This document shows positions 18,954-27,101 of a stretch of DNA of 64,000 nt, in pieces. A model generated the notes under the pieces. That model saw only the letters and a program-made list of their open reading frames with translations. It was not told the DNA's origin and made no database searches. This DNA comes from Byssovorax sp. (GTDB taxonomy: Bacteria; Myxococcota_A; Polyangia; Polyangiales; Polyangiaceae): positions 158,708-222,707 of the forward strand of contig JANYGI010000102.1 of the NCBI GenBank assembly GCA_025362495.1. Reading direction: 5' to 3'. The position numbers were made by a program, and so were the translations under genes. Numbering within the stretch: the first letter of the stretch is position 1; each line of letters opens with the position of its first letter.

Positions 18954-19256
18954 GTGGAAAAACGGCGCGCCCACTACGCGCTCGACACGATCAAGGCGAC
19001 CTTCTCCACCCCGACGGCGCTGCGAATCACCAGGAGCGCCCTGACGTGTGCTCGCCACCTGGGCATCGACCTCGAAGGCATCATCGCCGTCGTTCAAGGG
19101 ACGACACGCGAGCAGTTCTACAAGTCGATGACGAGCGATGCCAGCAGCGCCGTGGGGCAGGACGTCTATCACGTGCCGTGCGGTAGCGTCGTACTTTACG
19201 TCAAATTCACGACGGATCTGGAAGGATATCTCGTGATCTCGTTCAAGGAGAAATAG
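18954..19256 (+). CDS. mqsR: MqsR-family mRNA interferase toxin
   Basis: 100 residues from a GTG. It aligns along its length with E. coli MqsR (98 residues): MEKR start, TRSAL, FYKSMT, GQDVY, VLYVKF and the C-terminal VSFKEK. The residues reported as important in E. coli (Lys in FYK, Gln in QDVY, Tyr in LYVK, Lys in SFKEK) are all kept, so it should be active. MqsR cleaves free mRNA, mainly at GCU. Antitoxin MqsA follows after 2 bp, in the unusual toxin-first order of this family. Confidence 0.93.
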   Translation: MEKRRAHYALDTIKATFSTPTALRITRSALTCARHLGIDLEGIIAVVQGTTREQFYKSMTSDASSAVGQDVYHVPCGSVVLYVKFTTDLEGYLVISFKEK

Positions 19257-19258
19257 CC

Positions 19259-19717
19259 GTGGCCAAGGACGTCAAGACTCAACCGTGCGTCGAATGCGGC
19301 GGCCCCATGCGGTACGAGGTGCGCGACGACGTGCTGGAGTACAAGGGGCAGACTCGCACGGTTCCCACGCTCGGCTGGTGGTGTACCCGGTGCGATGAAG
19401 CGATCCTGACGGGGGAGCCCCTCCTCGCGAGTGAGCGAGCGTTTCAGGAGCTCAAGGCCGAGGTCGACCATGTGCTGGCGCCCGGGGATGTCGCCCGGGT
19501 TCGCAAGACGCTCGGCCTCAGCCAGCGTCGCGCGGGCGAGCTGCTCGGCGGCGGGCCACGCGCCTTTCAGAAGTACGAGGCCGGCAAGCAGGCGGTGAGC
19601 GTGCCGATGAGCCACCTGCTCCGGCTCCTCGGCAAAGATCCGTCGCGCCTCCAGGAGATCGCGCCGCCGGAGCCGGCGAAGAGCGAGCCGAAGCCGGCGC
19701 GGAAGAAGTCGGCGTAG
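19259..19717 (+). CDS. mqsA: MqsA-family antitoxin (zinc finger plus Xre-type HTH)
   Basis: 152 residues from a GTG; AAGGAG at 19245-19250, inside the end of mqsR, is its ribosome site. The N-terminal zinc domain binds through Cys10/Cys13 (CVEC) and Cys42/Cys45 (CTRC), and neutralises MqsR in the known system. The C-terminal half (about 75-140) is a helix-turn-helix with VRKTLGLSQRRAGELLGGG and FQKYEAG, the region that reads the palindromic operator. The Lys/Pro/Ala tail is longer than in E. coli. Confidence 0.93.
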   Translation: MAKDVKTQPCVECGGPMRYEVRDDVLEYKGQTRTVPTLGWWCTRCDEAILTGEPLLASERAFQELKAEVDHVLAPGDVARVRKTLGLSQRRAGELLGGGPRAFQKYEAGKQAVSVPMSHLLRLLGKDPSRLQEIAPPEPAKSEPKPARKKSA

Positions 19718-19836
19718 GCACCGCGGCGTGCTCGCCGGGGTTTCACACTCCCCATCTTGCCGAGGGGAACGGAGCGGGCACATCGCGAGGCCGCCATTGC
19801 TCCCCGGGCCGTCCGCGGCGTACGTTCTCGCCGCCC

Positions 19837-20355
19837 ATGTCCACCAAGCGCGACGTCCTTGCCCACCTCACCCGCGACGAGCTGATCGCCGTCGTCGACC
19901 GCTTCAGCCTGCCAGTGCCCGATCGGCGCGTCCGGGAGGGCCTGGTCGAGGCCGTGGCCGCATCGAAGAAGGCGACGCTCGCGGAGATCTTGCCGGGGTA
20001 TTCGCGGGACCGGCTCGAGGAGCTTTGCCGCGCGCTCGGGCTCGACGACGGGGGGAAGGAGAAAGCGCCGATCGTGGAGCGCATCGTCGGGCTGGGGCTG
20101 TCTCACGATGGGGAAGAGAAGGACCGCAAGGGCGCAAGGGACGCAAGGGACGCAAGGGAGCCGGAAGAATCATCGGTTTCCTCCGGCCCCCTTGCGCTCC
20201 CTGCGCCCTTGCGGTCGACTCCGAGCCCGTCTGCAAAGGGAGCAGCGCGGTCGGGGAGCGGGGGTGTGGCGGCTCCGGTCGAGATCGCGCCTGGCGTCAA
20301 GCTGACGATTGATGCGCTCGAACGGTACTTGTGGTCGGCGGCCGATGCCTGTTGA
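19837..20355 (+). pseudogene. Truncated HsdM-like gene (type I restriction methylase N-terminus)
   Basis: 172 residues. The N-terminal 85 residues form a small helical region (RDVLAHLTRDELIAVVDRF; LEELCRALGLDD) like a SAP-type or HsdM leader. At the C-terminus LTIDALERYLWSAAD is the characteristic first helix of type I restriction methylases, which normally continues for several hundred residues; here it ends at once in DAC-stop. The catalytic methylase part (NPPY motif) is absent. A 95-bp hairpin element is inserted in the linker and keeps the frame. Next is an N-terminally short DUF45 gene, often a partner of type I systems, so the middle of the locus has probably been deleted. Confidence 0.65.
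20122..20216. repeat. 95-bp MITE/REP-like inverted repeat inside the hsdM-like remnant
   Basis: The outer ends GACCGCAAGGGCGCA (20122-20136) and TGCGCCCTTGCGGTC (20202-20216) are perfect 15-bp complements. The pairing continues inwards with few mismatches to about 38 bp per arm if one 9-bp tandem unit (GACGCAAGG, present twice in the left arm) is looped out. The centre is TCATCGG-like. The form, a long imperfect hairpin with short CGCAAGG tandem units, is that of a mobile palindromic repeat. It is translated in frame as a charged linker. Confidence 0.75.
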
Positions 20356-20427
20356 GCGTATGGGCTTCATGTCACCCTCTTCTCGGGCGTCAACCTCGAG
20401 CTGGGACTCTGCGTTTCGCTGGACCCC

Positions 20428-20997
20428 GTGCTCATGACATCAGCCAGCGTGCCGCCAGGCCCAGGAAGGCTTACGCGCGGCGGTGTTGCAACGATGCTCC
20501 GTCGAGGGTGGCTCGCGTGGGAGTGGGACCCGGATGAAGGCCCGATTCAGGTACTTGTCGGAGTGCCGCAGCCTGCCCCGCTCACGCTGGAGCACGGCTG
20601 GCTGCGGATCGGCATGCCTGGCCTGATCGAGGAGCCGCACCGCGCGGGCTACGCGCGCGCCGCCCTCGTCGATTGGTATGTTCGCCGCGCGACGAGCCGC
20701 GTGCCGGAGCGGATCGCCGCGTGGGCCGAGATCCTGAGCGTGCCTGTCCCGCGCGTGGTGATCTGCGAGCCGAAGAAGCGCTGGGGGAGCTGTCACCCGA
20801 GCGGGGTTGTCCGGCTCAACTGGCGCATCATCCAGGCGCCCGCGCGGCTCGTGGTCTACGTGATCGCGCACGAGCTCTGCCACCTGCGGCACGAGGGGCA
20901 TGGGCGGCAATTCTGGGCGGCGCTCGGCCGAGGGATGCCCGACTACGGGGCGCGACGCGAGCGGCTCCGCGACATGGGGGCGCGCCTCGTGTGGTGA
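20428..20997 (+). CDS. YgjP-type (DUF45/M48-like) metalloprotease, N-terminus short
   Basis: 189 residues from GTG 20428; ATG 20494 is an alternative, and neither has a good ribosome site. The conserved core is intact: WYVRRATSRVPERI, KKRWGSCHPSG, LNWRIIQAP and the zinc motif VIAHELCHLRHEGH (HExxH plus distal His). Typical members have about 230 residues with an N-terminal beta region that is reduced here, suggesting loss of the 5' end together with the preceding restriction genes. This family is commonly encoded beside type I restriction genes. It may be a partial gene. Confidence 0.75.
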   Translation: MLMTSASVPPGPGRLTRGGVATMLRRGWLAWEWDPDEGPIQVLVGVPQPAPLTLEHGWLRIGMPGLIEEPHRAGYARAALVDWYVRRATSRVPERIAAWAEILSVPVPRVVICEPKKRWGSCHPSGVVRLNWRIIQAPARLVVYVIAHELCHLRHEGHGRQFWAALGRGMPDYGARRERLRDMGARLVW

Positions 20998-21050
20998 GAC
21001 GCGGAGCGGCGGCGTCCGCTTGCTGGCGCGCGCCGCTCCAAATCGCTCCC

Positions 21051-21419
21051 TCAGGCGCGCGTATCGAGCCCGGTCGCGACCTTCTTCCGGTGCGATCGCC
21101 GCCGGTCGGCCGCGCCCGCCGACGGCTGCAGCACCTGAATGACGACGAACCGCCCCGACGCCTGGAGCGACGCCGGGCCCGCGGCGATGCCCCCGGGATC
21201 GGCGGGATCTCGCATCAACAGGAGCTGCGAGAACCCGTGGTTCACCACCGAGAGCGCGTCGATGGTCGAGAGGCCCTGAGCGCAGAGCAGCGCCAGGAGC
21301 TCCGTCGTCGGGAGCGGGCCCTTGCGCCGGAGGAGCTTCACCGAGGCGCGGAGGAAGCCCTCGCGCCGCTCGCTCGAGAGACCCTTGGATGCACGTGTGT
21401 TGCCCGCAGTCCGCGCCAT
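21051..21419 (-). CDS. Hypothetical protein, possible winged-helix fold
   Basis: 122 residues, family not recognised. The segment FLRASVKLLRRKGPLPTTELLALLCAQGL (about 22-50) looks like the start of a winged-helix domain, and FVVIQVLQP could be the wing strand; the ends are basic (RRRSHRKK). Strong GGGAGG 4 nt before the ATG supports expression. It lies convergent to the metalloprotease gene. Confidence 0.65.
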   Translation of the reverse strand: MARTAGNTRASKGLSSERREGFLRASVKLLRRKGPLPTTELLALLCAQGLSTIDALSVVNHGFSQLLLMRDPADPGGIAAGPASLQASGRFVVIQVLQPSAGAADRRRSHRKKVATGLDTRA

Positions 21420-21483
21420 GTACCTCCCAGACTACACGGCGCGGCGCGTCCGCGAACGACATTTTTTCGAGGGGCGCCGAGGG

Positions 21484-21828
21484 TCAGAATCCGGGGCAGC
21501 CGAACTGCCGCGCGATCTGCCAGCACGCCGGCAGGCCGGGCACGGGCGGCACGACCGGGTTGGGGCCAGAGGGGATGTTGTTGTACCGGGCGCAGCTCAC
21601 CACGGCTCCGCCGATCATGCGCACGTTGAGGACGCCGAGGATCGTCCCGCCGCCGTTGGTGCAGTCGAGGGAGAAGGCCTGAGGGGGCTCGGCGATCGGG
21701 CCCGGTCCCGGCCCAGGGCCGTACTCGTCGCCGGCGGAGGCGACAGCCGTCATCAAGGCGAACGCGGACACCAGCGCGAGGCCAGCGGCCGAGTGGAGAA
21801 CACGGATCGCGCGCGGAGACGTCTTCAT
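21484..21828 (-). CDS. Small secreted protein of unknown function
   Basis: 114 residues from ATG 21828 with GAGG 7 nt upstream. A Sec signal peptide (about 1-33, LALVSAFALMTAVASAG) is followed by a GPGPGPG stretch, then a short domain with four Cys (LDCTNGG, VSCARYN, PACWQIARQFGCPGF) that could form two disulphides. No family recognised. Stands between the hypothetical gene and the KaiC-linked kinase, on the same strand as both. Confidence 0.65.
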   Translation of the reverse strand: MKTSPRAIRVLHSAAGLALVSAFALMTAVASAGDEYGPGPGPGPIAEPPQAFSLDCTNGGGTILGVLNVRMIGGAVVSCARYNNIPSGPNPVVPPVPGLPACWQIARQFGCPGF

Positions 21829-22017
21829 ACATGCCTCGTGGTTCACTCGAGGCCTCGCGGGCAAACGCTGCTCGACGCAGCCTCGATTGCCTCGTCCGTT
21901 TGCAACGGAGGTGCCAGGCGCGCACGTCACGTCAGCGCACGATCGCCGATCGATCCAGGCCTGGAGAGGGCGCGAAGGCGAGAGTATCGGGGGGCCGTGG
22001 AGCCGTGGAGCAGCCGC

Positions 22018-23688
22018 TCAAGGCGAGAGTCGGCGGACGTCGCGCGTCGGCAAGGCGAAATGGAACGTGGTGCCGCGCCCGGCCTCGCTCTCGACCCAGA
22101 GCCGCCCGTTCTGCGCGTCGACGAGGCCCTTGACGATGGGCAGGCCGAGCCCGATGCCGCGGCGATCGGAGCGCTTGGCTTGCCAGTACCGATCGAAGAT
22201 GTGGGCCAGATCGTCGGCAGGAATGCCAGGGCCGCTGTCGCGCACCGCGAGGTGGATCTCGTCCGGCAGAGCCTCGACGGTGACGGCGATCGTCCCGCCC
22301 TCCGGGGTGAACTTGACGGCGTTGCCGAGCAGGTTCGAGAGCACCTGGAGAGTCCGCTCGCGATCGAGCCAGGCGACGGCGCCGACGGGACAGAGGCTCG
22401 TGAGCTGCTGGGATCGCTCGCGAGCCTGGGGGTGGATCATCTCCACGGCCTCGTCGACCAGGGGCCCGAGGGGGTGGGGGCCGAGCTCGACCGACAGGCC
22501 CGCTCCGCGCAGGCGCTCGAAATCGAGGAGATCCTTGATCATCCCGGCCATTCGTCGGCCGTTGCGATCGATGATCTTCACGCACTGCGCCAGGGTCGCG
22601 GGATCGGTGCGCTCGGCCTCCTCGGCGAGGACGGCCGCAGCGGAGATGATGGCGAAGAGGGGATTGCGGAGATCGTGGGAGACGATGGCGAGGAGATCGT
22701 CGCGCATGACCGCCGCGGCGCGGAGCTGCTCTTCCGCGGCGGTGAGCTCGATTGCCGAGCTCAGCAGGGCGGCCAGCGAGGCGATGAGATCGATCTCGTC
22801 CGGCGTGAACCTCCGCACCGAGCGGGTATAGACGCCGAGGACACCGTACATGCGCCGGCCGTCGATGGCGACGACGATACCGCTCGTCACCCGGGGATCG
22901 TGGCGCAGGGCCGCGGACGAGGCGCCCTCTCCGCTCGTCGAGGCGCCGAAGACGACAGGGACCGAGCCGCCGAGAGCGCGAGCTTCCCAGGTGGCCCCGT
23001 CGTCGTGGGGGCCCGGCGGAGCCGCGCTGGGCCAGCCCGAGCCCGTCCCGAGCTGGAAGCCCTGGCCCTCGTGGAAGGGGAAGATCCCCGCGAGATCGGC
23101 CTCGAGCGTCTCGCACACCGAGGTCGTCACCTCGGCGAAGAGGCTTTGCACGTCGTGCCGCGCGAGGAGGTGATTCTCCACCCGCGCCAGCAGCTCGCGC
23201 TGGCGCGCCCGGCCCTGGATCTCGCCCAGGCGCTCTTTCTCGAGCGCCACCATGGCTTGATCGGCCAGCGAAGAGAGCAGCCACTCTTCCTCGTCTTCCG
23301 GGATGACGGTCGCGCCGCGGACGACGGCGAGAGCGCCAGTCACCTTGCCACCAACGATGAGCGGTACGGTGACCGCGTTGTCCTCGAAGGCCTCGCCCAG
23401 GATCGTGCCCAGGAGCTCTTCCAGCGTGGCGTCCGGCGCTCCGACGCGCGGGCCGAGGAGATCGGCCGCGACCGCGTGGGTCGCGCGCACCTCGAGGCGC
23501 CCTTGCCCGTCGTAGAGCAGCACGGCTGCGCGCGAGCCGTCGAGGAGCAGAGCGGCCTCGGTCACAGCGAGCGAGAGGACTTGATCGAGCGAGGTCGCGT
23601 GGGTGAGGGCCCGGCTCACCTCGGTGAGCTTGCGAAGGCGACGGAAGCGAGGCGCCTCCGCGTCGAGCGCTGTGGCAACCTCACTCAA
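22018..23688 (-). CDS. GAF-GAF sensor histidine kinase coupled to KaiC-like ATPase
   Basis: 556 residues. Two GAF domains (about 25-155 and 170-320), a HisKA domain with SHDLRNPLFAIISAAAVLA (phospho-His) and a HATPase domain with NLLGNAVKF (N box), DSGPGIP (G1) and GIGLGLPIVKGL (G2). No membrane segment, so a soluble sensor. The start is a TTG that overlaps the stop of the kaiC-like gene by 8 bp, so translation should be coupled. No output receiver is fused; the pseudo-receiver at the head of the operon is the nearest candidate partner. Confidence 0.88.
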   Translation of the reverse strand: MSEVATALDAEAPRFRRLRKLTEVSRALTHATSLDQVLSLAVTEAALLLDGSRAAVLLYDGQGRLEVRATHAVAADLLGPRVGAPDATLEELLGTILGEAFEDNAVTVPLIVGGKVTGALAVVRGATVIPEDEEEWLLSSLADQAMVALEKERLGEIQGRARQRELLARVENHLLARHDVQSLFAEVTTSVCETLEADLAGIFPFHEGQGFQLGTGSGWPSAAPPGPHDDGATWEARALGGSVPVVFGASTSGEGASSAALRHDPRVTSGIVVAIDGRRMYGVLGVYTRSVRRFTPDEIDLIASLAALLSSAIELTAAEEQLRAAAVMRDDLLAIVSHDLRNPLFAIISAAAVLAEEAERTDPATLAQCVKIIDRNGRRMAGMIKDLLDFERLRGAGLSVELGPHPLGPLVDEAVEMIHPQARERSQQLTSLCPVGAVAWLDRERTLQVLSNLLGNAVKFTPEGGTIAVTVEALPDEIHLAVRDSGPGIPADDLAHIFDRYWQAKRSDRRGIGLGLPIVKGLVDAQNGRLWVESEAGRGTTFHFALPTRDVRRLSP

Positions 23689-25099
23689 TCTCGATTCCCG
23701 TCGCGGTGATCTGGAAATCGTGGGGCTGGTGATCGTGGGCGCTGCCCCGGGCCTTCACCACCCGGATGGTGCGCGTGATCGGCTTGCGCGACGTCTGCTC
23801 GAGCAGGATGAAGGCGTCCGAAAGGTAGCTGAGGCGGCTCCCGTGGAAGGAATTGAACCCCTCGAGCACGCCGGTCGTTTCCATGACGAAGATGCTGGTC
23901 ACGCCGCGCACCGTGAAGTGCTGTATCAGCGCGTAGAGGTACTCGTGCAGGCGCTGCGGATCGCTCGACGCCGTGGCCAGATCGCCGATGGCGTCGATGA
24001 CGATGCGGCGGATGTTGTTCTCGGTCACGAGGCGAAAGAGCTCGACCAGGATGCTGTCGATCTGGAGCTCGACGGGAGATCGGTAGAGCAGGCTGAGCCC
24101 GCGTCGCGTGGCGTCTTCCACGTCGATCCCGAACCCGTGAATGATCGCCGCGAGCTGCGACGGGTTCTCCTGGAAGTTGGCGTAGACGGCGGGCTCGCCG
24201 CGGGCCAGGCCCTCGAGCACGAACTTGAGGCCGAGCGTCGTCTTGCCCGAGCCGCTCGGACCGGCGATGAGCATGCTCGATCCCCGCCAGGGGCCGCCGC
24301 CCAGCATCTTGTCGAGCGCCGGCACGCCCGAGGAGACGCGGTCTTTCAGCGTGGTGTACGTCTTCGGGAACTCGGGCGAGACGAGGCGAGGATAGATGTC
24401 GAGCCCGGCGTCCGTGATCCGGAATCCGTGGGCGCCCTCGCGGTAGCGGCTGCCGCGGAGCTTGCGCACGCGGAGAAACCGCTCGTCGCGCGCGCCCAGC
24501 TCCTGGCGGCTGAACTGGATGATGCCGTCGGCGACCGCGAACTCCGGGAGGATCGCGGCGTGCTCCTCGCCGTACTCGCCGACGAGGAACGTGGTCGCCT
24601 CGTAGGCGGAGAGCAGCCCGGAGAGCTCGTAAAGCATGCTCCGCATCGCCGGGACCGACGGCGCCAGATCGTGGATGGCTTTGAACGAGTCGATGACGAT
24701 GATCTTGGGCCCGATCGACTCGACCGACTCGCGGATCCGCGGGACGAGCGCGGCGATGCCGCCGGACGCGAGCTCGGCGCCGATGTCCTCGTAGATGATC
24801 TGACTGCCAATCTTCGCTTCGTCGAAGAAGGGGAATTGCTGGAGGTACTTGACGACCTTCTGCAGCGGCTCGCTCATCGTGGTCAGGATGAGGATCGGCC
24901 GTTCCTCGCCCGCGTTGTGGAAGACGAGCTGCTCGATGAAGATCGTCTTGCCGGTGCCGGGCTGGCCCATGACGACGTTGATGGAGTCGACCGGGAAGCC
25001 GCCTCCGAGGATCTCGTCGGCCTGGGCGTTGCCGGTGGTGATCCGGGCGAGGACCTCGGGCTCGTGGGGGGGAGAGCTCGGCTGTTCGGTTCGGGTCAT
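23681..25099 (-). CDS. KaiC-like double-domain RecA-superfamily ATPase
   Basis: 472 residues with two KaiC/RadA-type domains. Domain 1 (about 15-245): Walker A GQPGTGKT, Walker B KIIVIDSFKA. Domain 2 (about 250-472): Walker A GPSGSGKTT, Walker B RRIVIDAIGD. The paired catalytic Glu of KaiC (FEE) reads MSE in domain 1 and FQE in domain 2, so one Glu of each pair is changed. No kaiA or kaiB is seen. Overlaps the receiver gene by ATGA and the kinase gene by 8 bp. Likely a nucleotide-driven regulator of the attached kinase; this is inference. Confidence 0.9.
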   Translation of the reverse strand: MTRTEQPSSPPHEPEVLARITTGNAQADEILGGGFPVDSINVVMGQPGTGKTIFIEQLVFHNAGEERPILILTTMSEPLQKVVKYLQQFPFFDEAKIGSQIIYEDIGAELASGGIAALVPRIRESVESIGPKIIVIDSFKAIHDLAPSVPAMRSMLYELSGLLSAYEATTFLVGEYGEEHAAILPEFAVADGIIQFSRQELGARDERFLRVRKLRGSRYREGAHGFRITDAGLDIYPRLVSPEFPKTYTTLKDRVSSGVPALDKMLGGGPWRGSSMLIAGPSGSGKTTLGLKFVLEGLARGEPAVYANFQENPSQLAAIIHGFGIDVEDATRRGLSLLYRSPVELQIDSILVELFRLVTENNIRRIVIDAIGDLATASSDPQRLHEYLYALIQHFTVRGVTSIFVMETTGVLEGFNSFHGSRLSYLSDAFILLEQTSRKPITRTIRVVKARGSAHDHQPHDFQITATGIEIE

Positions 25100-25482
25100 G
25101 ATTCCTCGCGGCGCGTCGGCGCGTCCGGTCCACCGAGCACGCTCGCCACCCTGTCGATGAGCTTGCGCTGCGTCAGGGGCTTCTTGATGAAGTCGTCGGC
25201 GCCCGCTTCGCGCGAGCGCACCATCGCCGCCATGATGCTGAAGACGACGATCTTGATGTGCTTCGTCGCGGGATCGCCCTTGATGCGTTTGCAGAGCGCC
25301 AGCCCGTCGATCTTGCGGACCATGATCTCGGTGATGATGACGTCGGGGGGCGACTCGGTCAGCCGGACGAGGGCCTCGGCGCCGTCGGTCGCGAACGTCA
25401 CGGTGTGGCCCGCGGCCGTCAGGAACGCGCGCGAGAGCTCACGCGCGTGAGCATCGCCGTCGACGATGAGCACGCTGGGCAT
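25096..25482 (-). CDS. Atypical response-regulator receiver with Glu at the phosphorylation site
   Basis: 128 residues, a stand-alone receiver domain. The acidic pocket reads IVDGD, with one of the usual two adjacent acids replaced by Gly, and the phospho-acceptor strand reads DVIITEIMV, where Glu (codon GAG) stands in the position of the invariant Asp. The Ser of VVFSIM and the Lys of FIKKPL are kept. So the switch scaffold remains but cannot form the normal aspartyl phosphate; Glu may mimic it. First gene of the KaiC-kinase operon. Start taken at MPSVLIVDGD; an upstream extension to 25524 is open but lies outside the fold. Confidence 0.85.
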   Translation of the reverse strand: MPSVLIVDGDAHARELSRAFLTAAGHTVTFATDGAEALVRLTESPPDVIITEIMVRKIDGLALCKRIKGDPATKHIKIVVFSIMAAMVRSREAGADDFIKKPLTQRKLIDRVASVLGGPDAPTRREES

Positions 25483-25970
25483 TGTCAGGCGAGTTCCAGG
25501 AAACGCACGGCGCCATAGGCTCACGAGCGCCGGGCCGCGTCAACCACCACGGCCGCGGCCGCAGGGGCGACGGCGCGACGACAAAACCTCTGCAAGTGAG
25601 CGCCTCCCCGGGGGGAGTGTTAGCTGCGAGGGCCGCGCCCCGGCGCGATTGTGGCTTCGACCTCACCGCGGCAGCGGCGCTTGGACGCGGGATCGGCGCA
25701 CGGCGGAATCGTGCTGACGCGCGCACGGGGCGCGACTGTCGATATGTGGCGTTATTGTGCGACGTCGCGCGCGGAAAGCGCTGTTTTGCGGTGGATCCGG
25801 GGTGCACACCGGCGGATCGCACGCGTCGTGCGCTTGGCCCCGTGATTGCTTGGTGGGTCGGCACGCACCCGAGAAGGCACTCCGCGGAGGACGCCTGTAC
25901 GGGTAATCCACCCTCGGTTCCATTTCCGGATCGGCGTCGCCAGAGCGAGCGTCGTTTCACGGAGGCTATC
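25483..25970. other. 488-bp divergent control region of the two KaiC-linked arms
   Basis: No gene-like frame. It separates the leftward pseudo-receiver/KaiC/kinase operon from the rightward GlsB-like gene. A less GC-rich patch at about 25730-25800 (with TTATTGTGCG and GCTGTTTTGCGG) is the likeliest place for promoters, but no consensus can be called with confidence. Confidence 0.4.
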
Positions 25971-26228
25971 ATGTCGACCATCCTCTTTCTCGTGTTCGGT
26001 CTCATCGTCGGCGCCCTCGCTCGCTTGATCGTGCCGGGCAAGGATCCGGGCGGGTGGATCGTCTCGATGGTGCTCGGCGTCGTCGGCTCGTTCCTCGGCG
26101 GATTCCTCGGGCGCGCGCTCTCGATCTACCGTGAAGGCGAGCCGGCCGGCTTCGTGATGTCGCTCCTCGGCGCGGTCATCGTCGTCGCTATTTATCACGC
26201 CATCGCCCACCGTCGCGCGCTGGCCTGA
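25971..26228 (+). CDS. GlsB/YeaQ/YmgE-family small membrane protein
   Basis: 85 residues with three membrane segments. The pattern GLIVGALARLIVPGKDPGGW followed by LGVVGSFLGGFLG is the signature of the transglycosylase-associated (GlsB/YeaQ) family, inner-membrane proteins associated with general stress. GGAGG lies 5 nt before the ATG. Usual length for the family. Confidence 0.88.
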   Translation: MSTILFLVFGLIVGALARLIVPGKDPGGWIVSMVLGVVGSFLGGFLGRALSIYREGEPAGFVMSLLGAVIVVAIYHAIAHRRALA

Positions 26229-26342
26229 GCACCCGATGTCGGCGCACGGGTCGGCGGGCAGCTGCTCAGCGACCGCCTCGCGTCCCGACGTCGTCGGCCA
26301 GTGTCCGCGTCAACCCGACCCTCTTCCGAGAGACGACGAGCC

Positions 26343-27017
26343 ATGAATCCCAGCCTGTTCCAGACCCTGCCGAGCGCGAAATCCCAGGAGCCGTCCGGGG
26401 TCGACAACGCCTCTCCCGGGACCGTACGCAGCGACCGCGGCGGAGCCTCCGAGTCGGCGCGCCCCGCGGCCGAGCGCGCTCCTTTCACTCTGCTCGACGG
26501 CGTCAAGCTGCTCTCCGGCGCGGTCAAGGTCGCTCGGGCGATTGGCCCGGTCGTGACGCTCGCGCGCCTCGCTGGCCTGCGCAACCCGCTCTCCTGGGTG
26601 GGCCTCGCGCGCCGTCGTGGCCCGCTCGCGACGCTGTCGCTCTTCGGCGCGGGCCTCGCCGTGGGCGCGGGCGCCGGGCTCCTCTATGCGCCGCGGTCCG
26701 GCCCCGAGCTCCGCCGCGCTATCGTCGATGGATGGCTGACGGGCAACGCCCCTCCGGCCGACGGCACCTCGCAGAGTGCCAGTGATTCCACGGCTACCCG
26801 CGGCAGCCGGATCGCCCCCTGGGTATCGGCGAGCACCGTATCGATCCAGGACGCCGCGCGGCACGTCGTCGACGTCGACGCGGCCACCGCGCGCGACGGC
26901 GCCGCGCTGCACGCCCAGCCCTCCGCGGCGCTCCCCGATCACGAGCACGCCGTCGTCGACAGCGAGGCCAGCAAGCCCACCCGCGCGAACGGCGCCGCCG
27001 GCTACCGCTTCGGCTGA
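26343..27017 (+). CDS. YtxH-like stress protein with long disordered tail
   Basis: 224 residues. A low-complexity N-terminus is followed by a hydrophobic region at about 55-118 ending in LAVGAGAGLLYAPRSGPELRR, which matches the YtxH pattern (membrane segment, then YAPxSGxE/RR). The rest is a polar Ala/Ser/Asp-rich tail. YtxH proteins are general-stress membrane proteins of unknown mechanism. 114 bp after the GlsB-like gene on the same strand, and 84 bp before the KaiC-like fragment. Confidence 0.65.
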   Translation: MNPSLFQTLPSAKSQEPSGVDNASPGTVRSDRGGASESARPAAERAPFTLLDGVKLLSGAVKVARAIGPVVTLARLAGLRNPLSWVGLARRRGPLATLSLFGAGLAVGAGAGLLYAPRSGPELRRAIVDGWLTGNAPPADGTSQSASDSTATRGSRIAPWVSASTVSIQDAARHVVDVDAATARDGAALHAQPSAALPDHEHAVVDSEASKPTRANGAAGYRFG

Positions 27018-27101
27018 GCGCGCCCGCGCTCGCTCCGATTCTCTCTCCTCGCTCCCATCGTAGCTCGAGAACCCCTATTCAGAGGTCGAGGAGGAAGCTC
27101 C

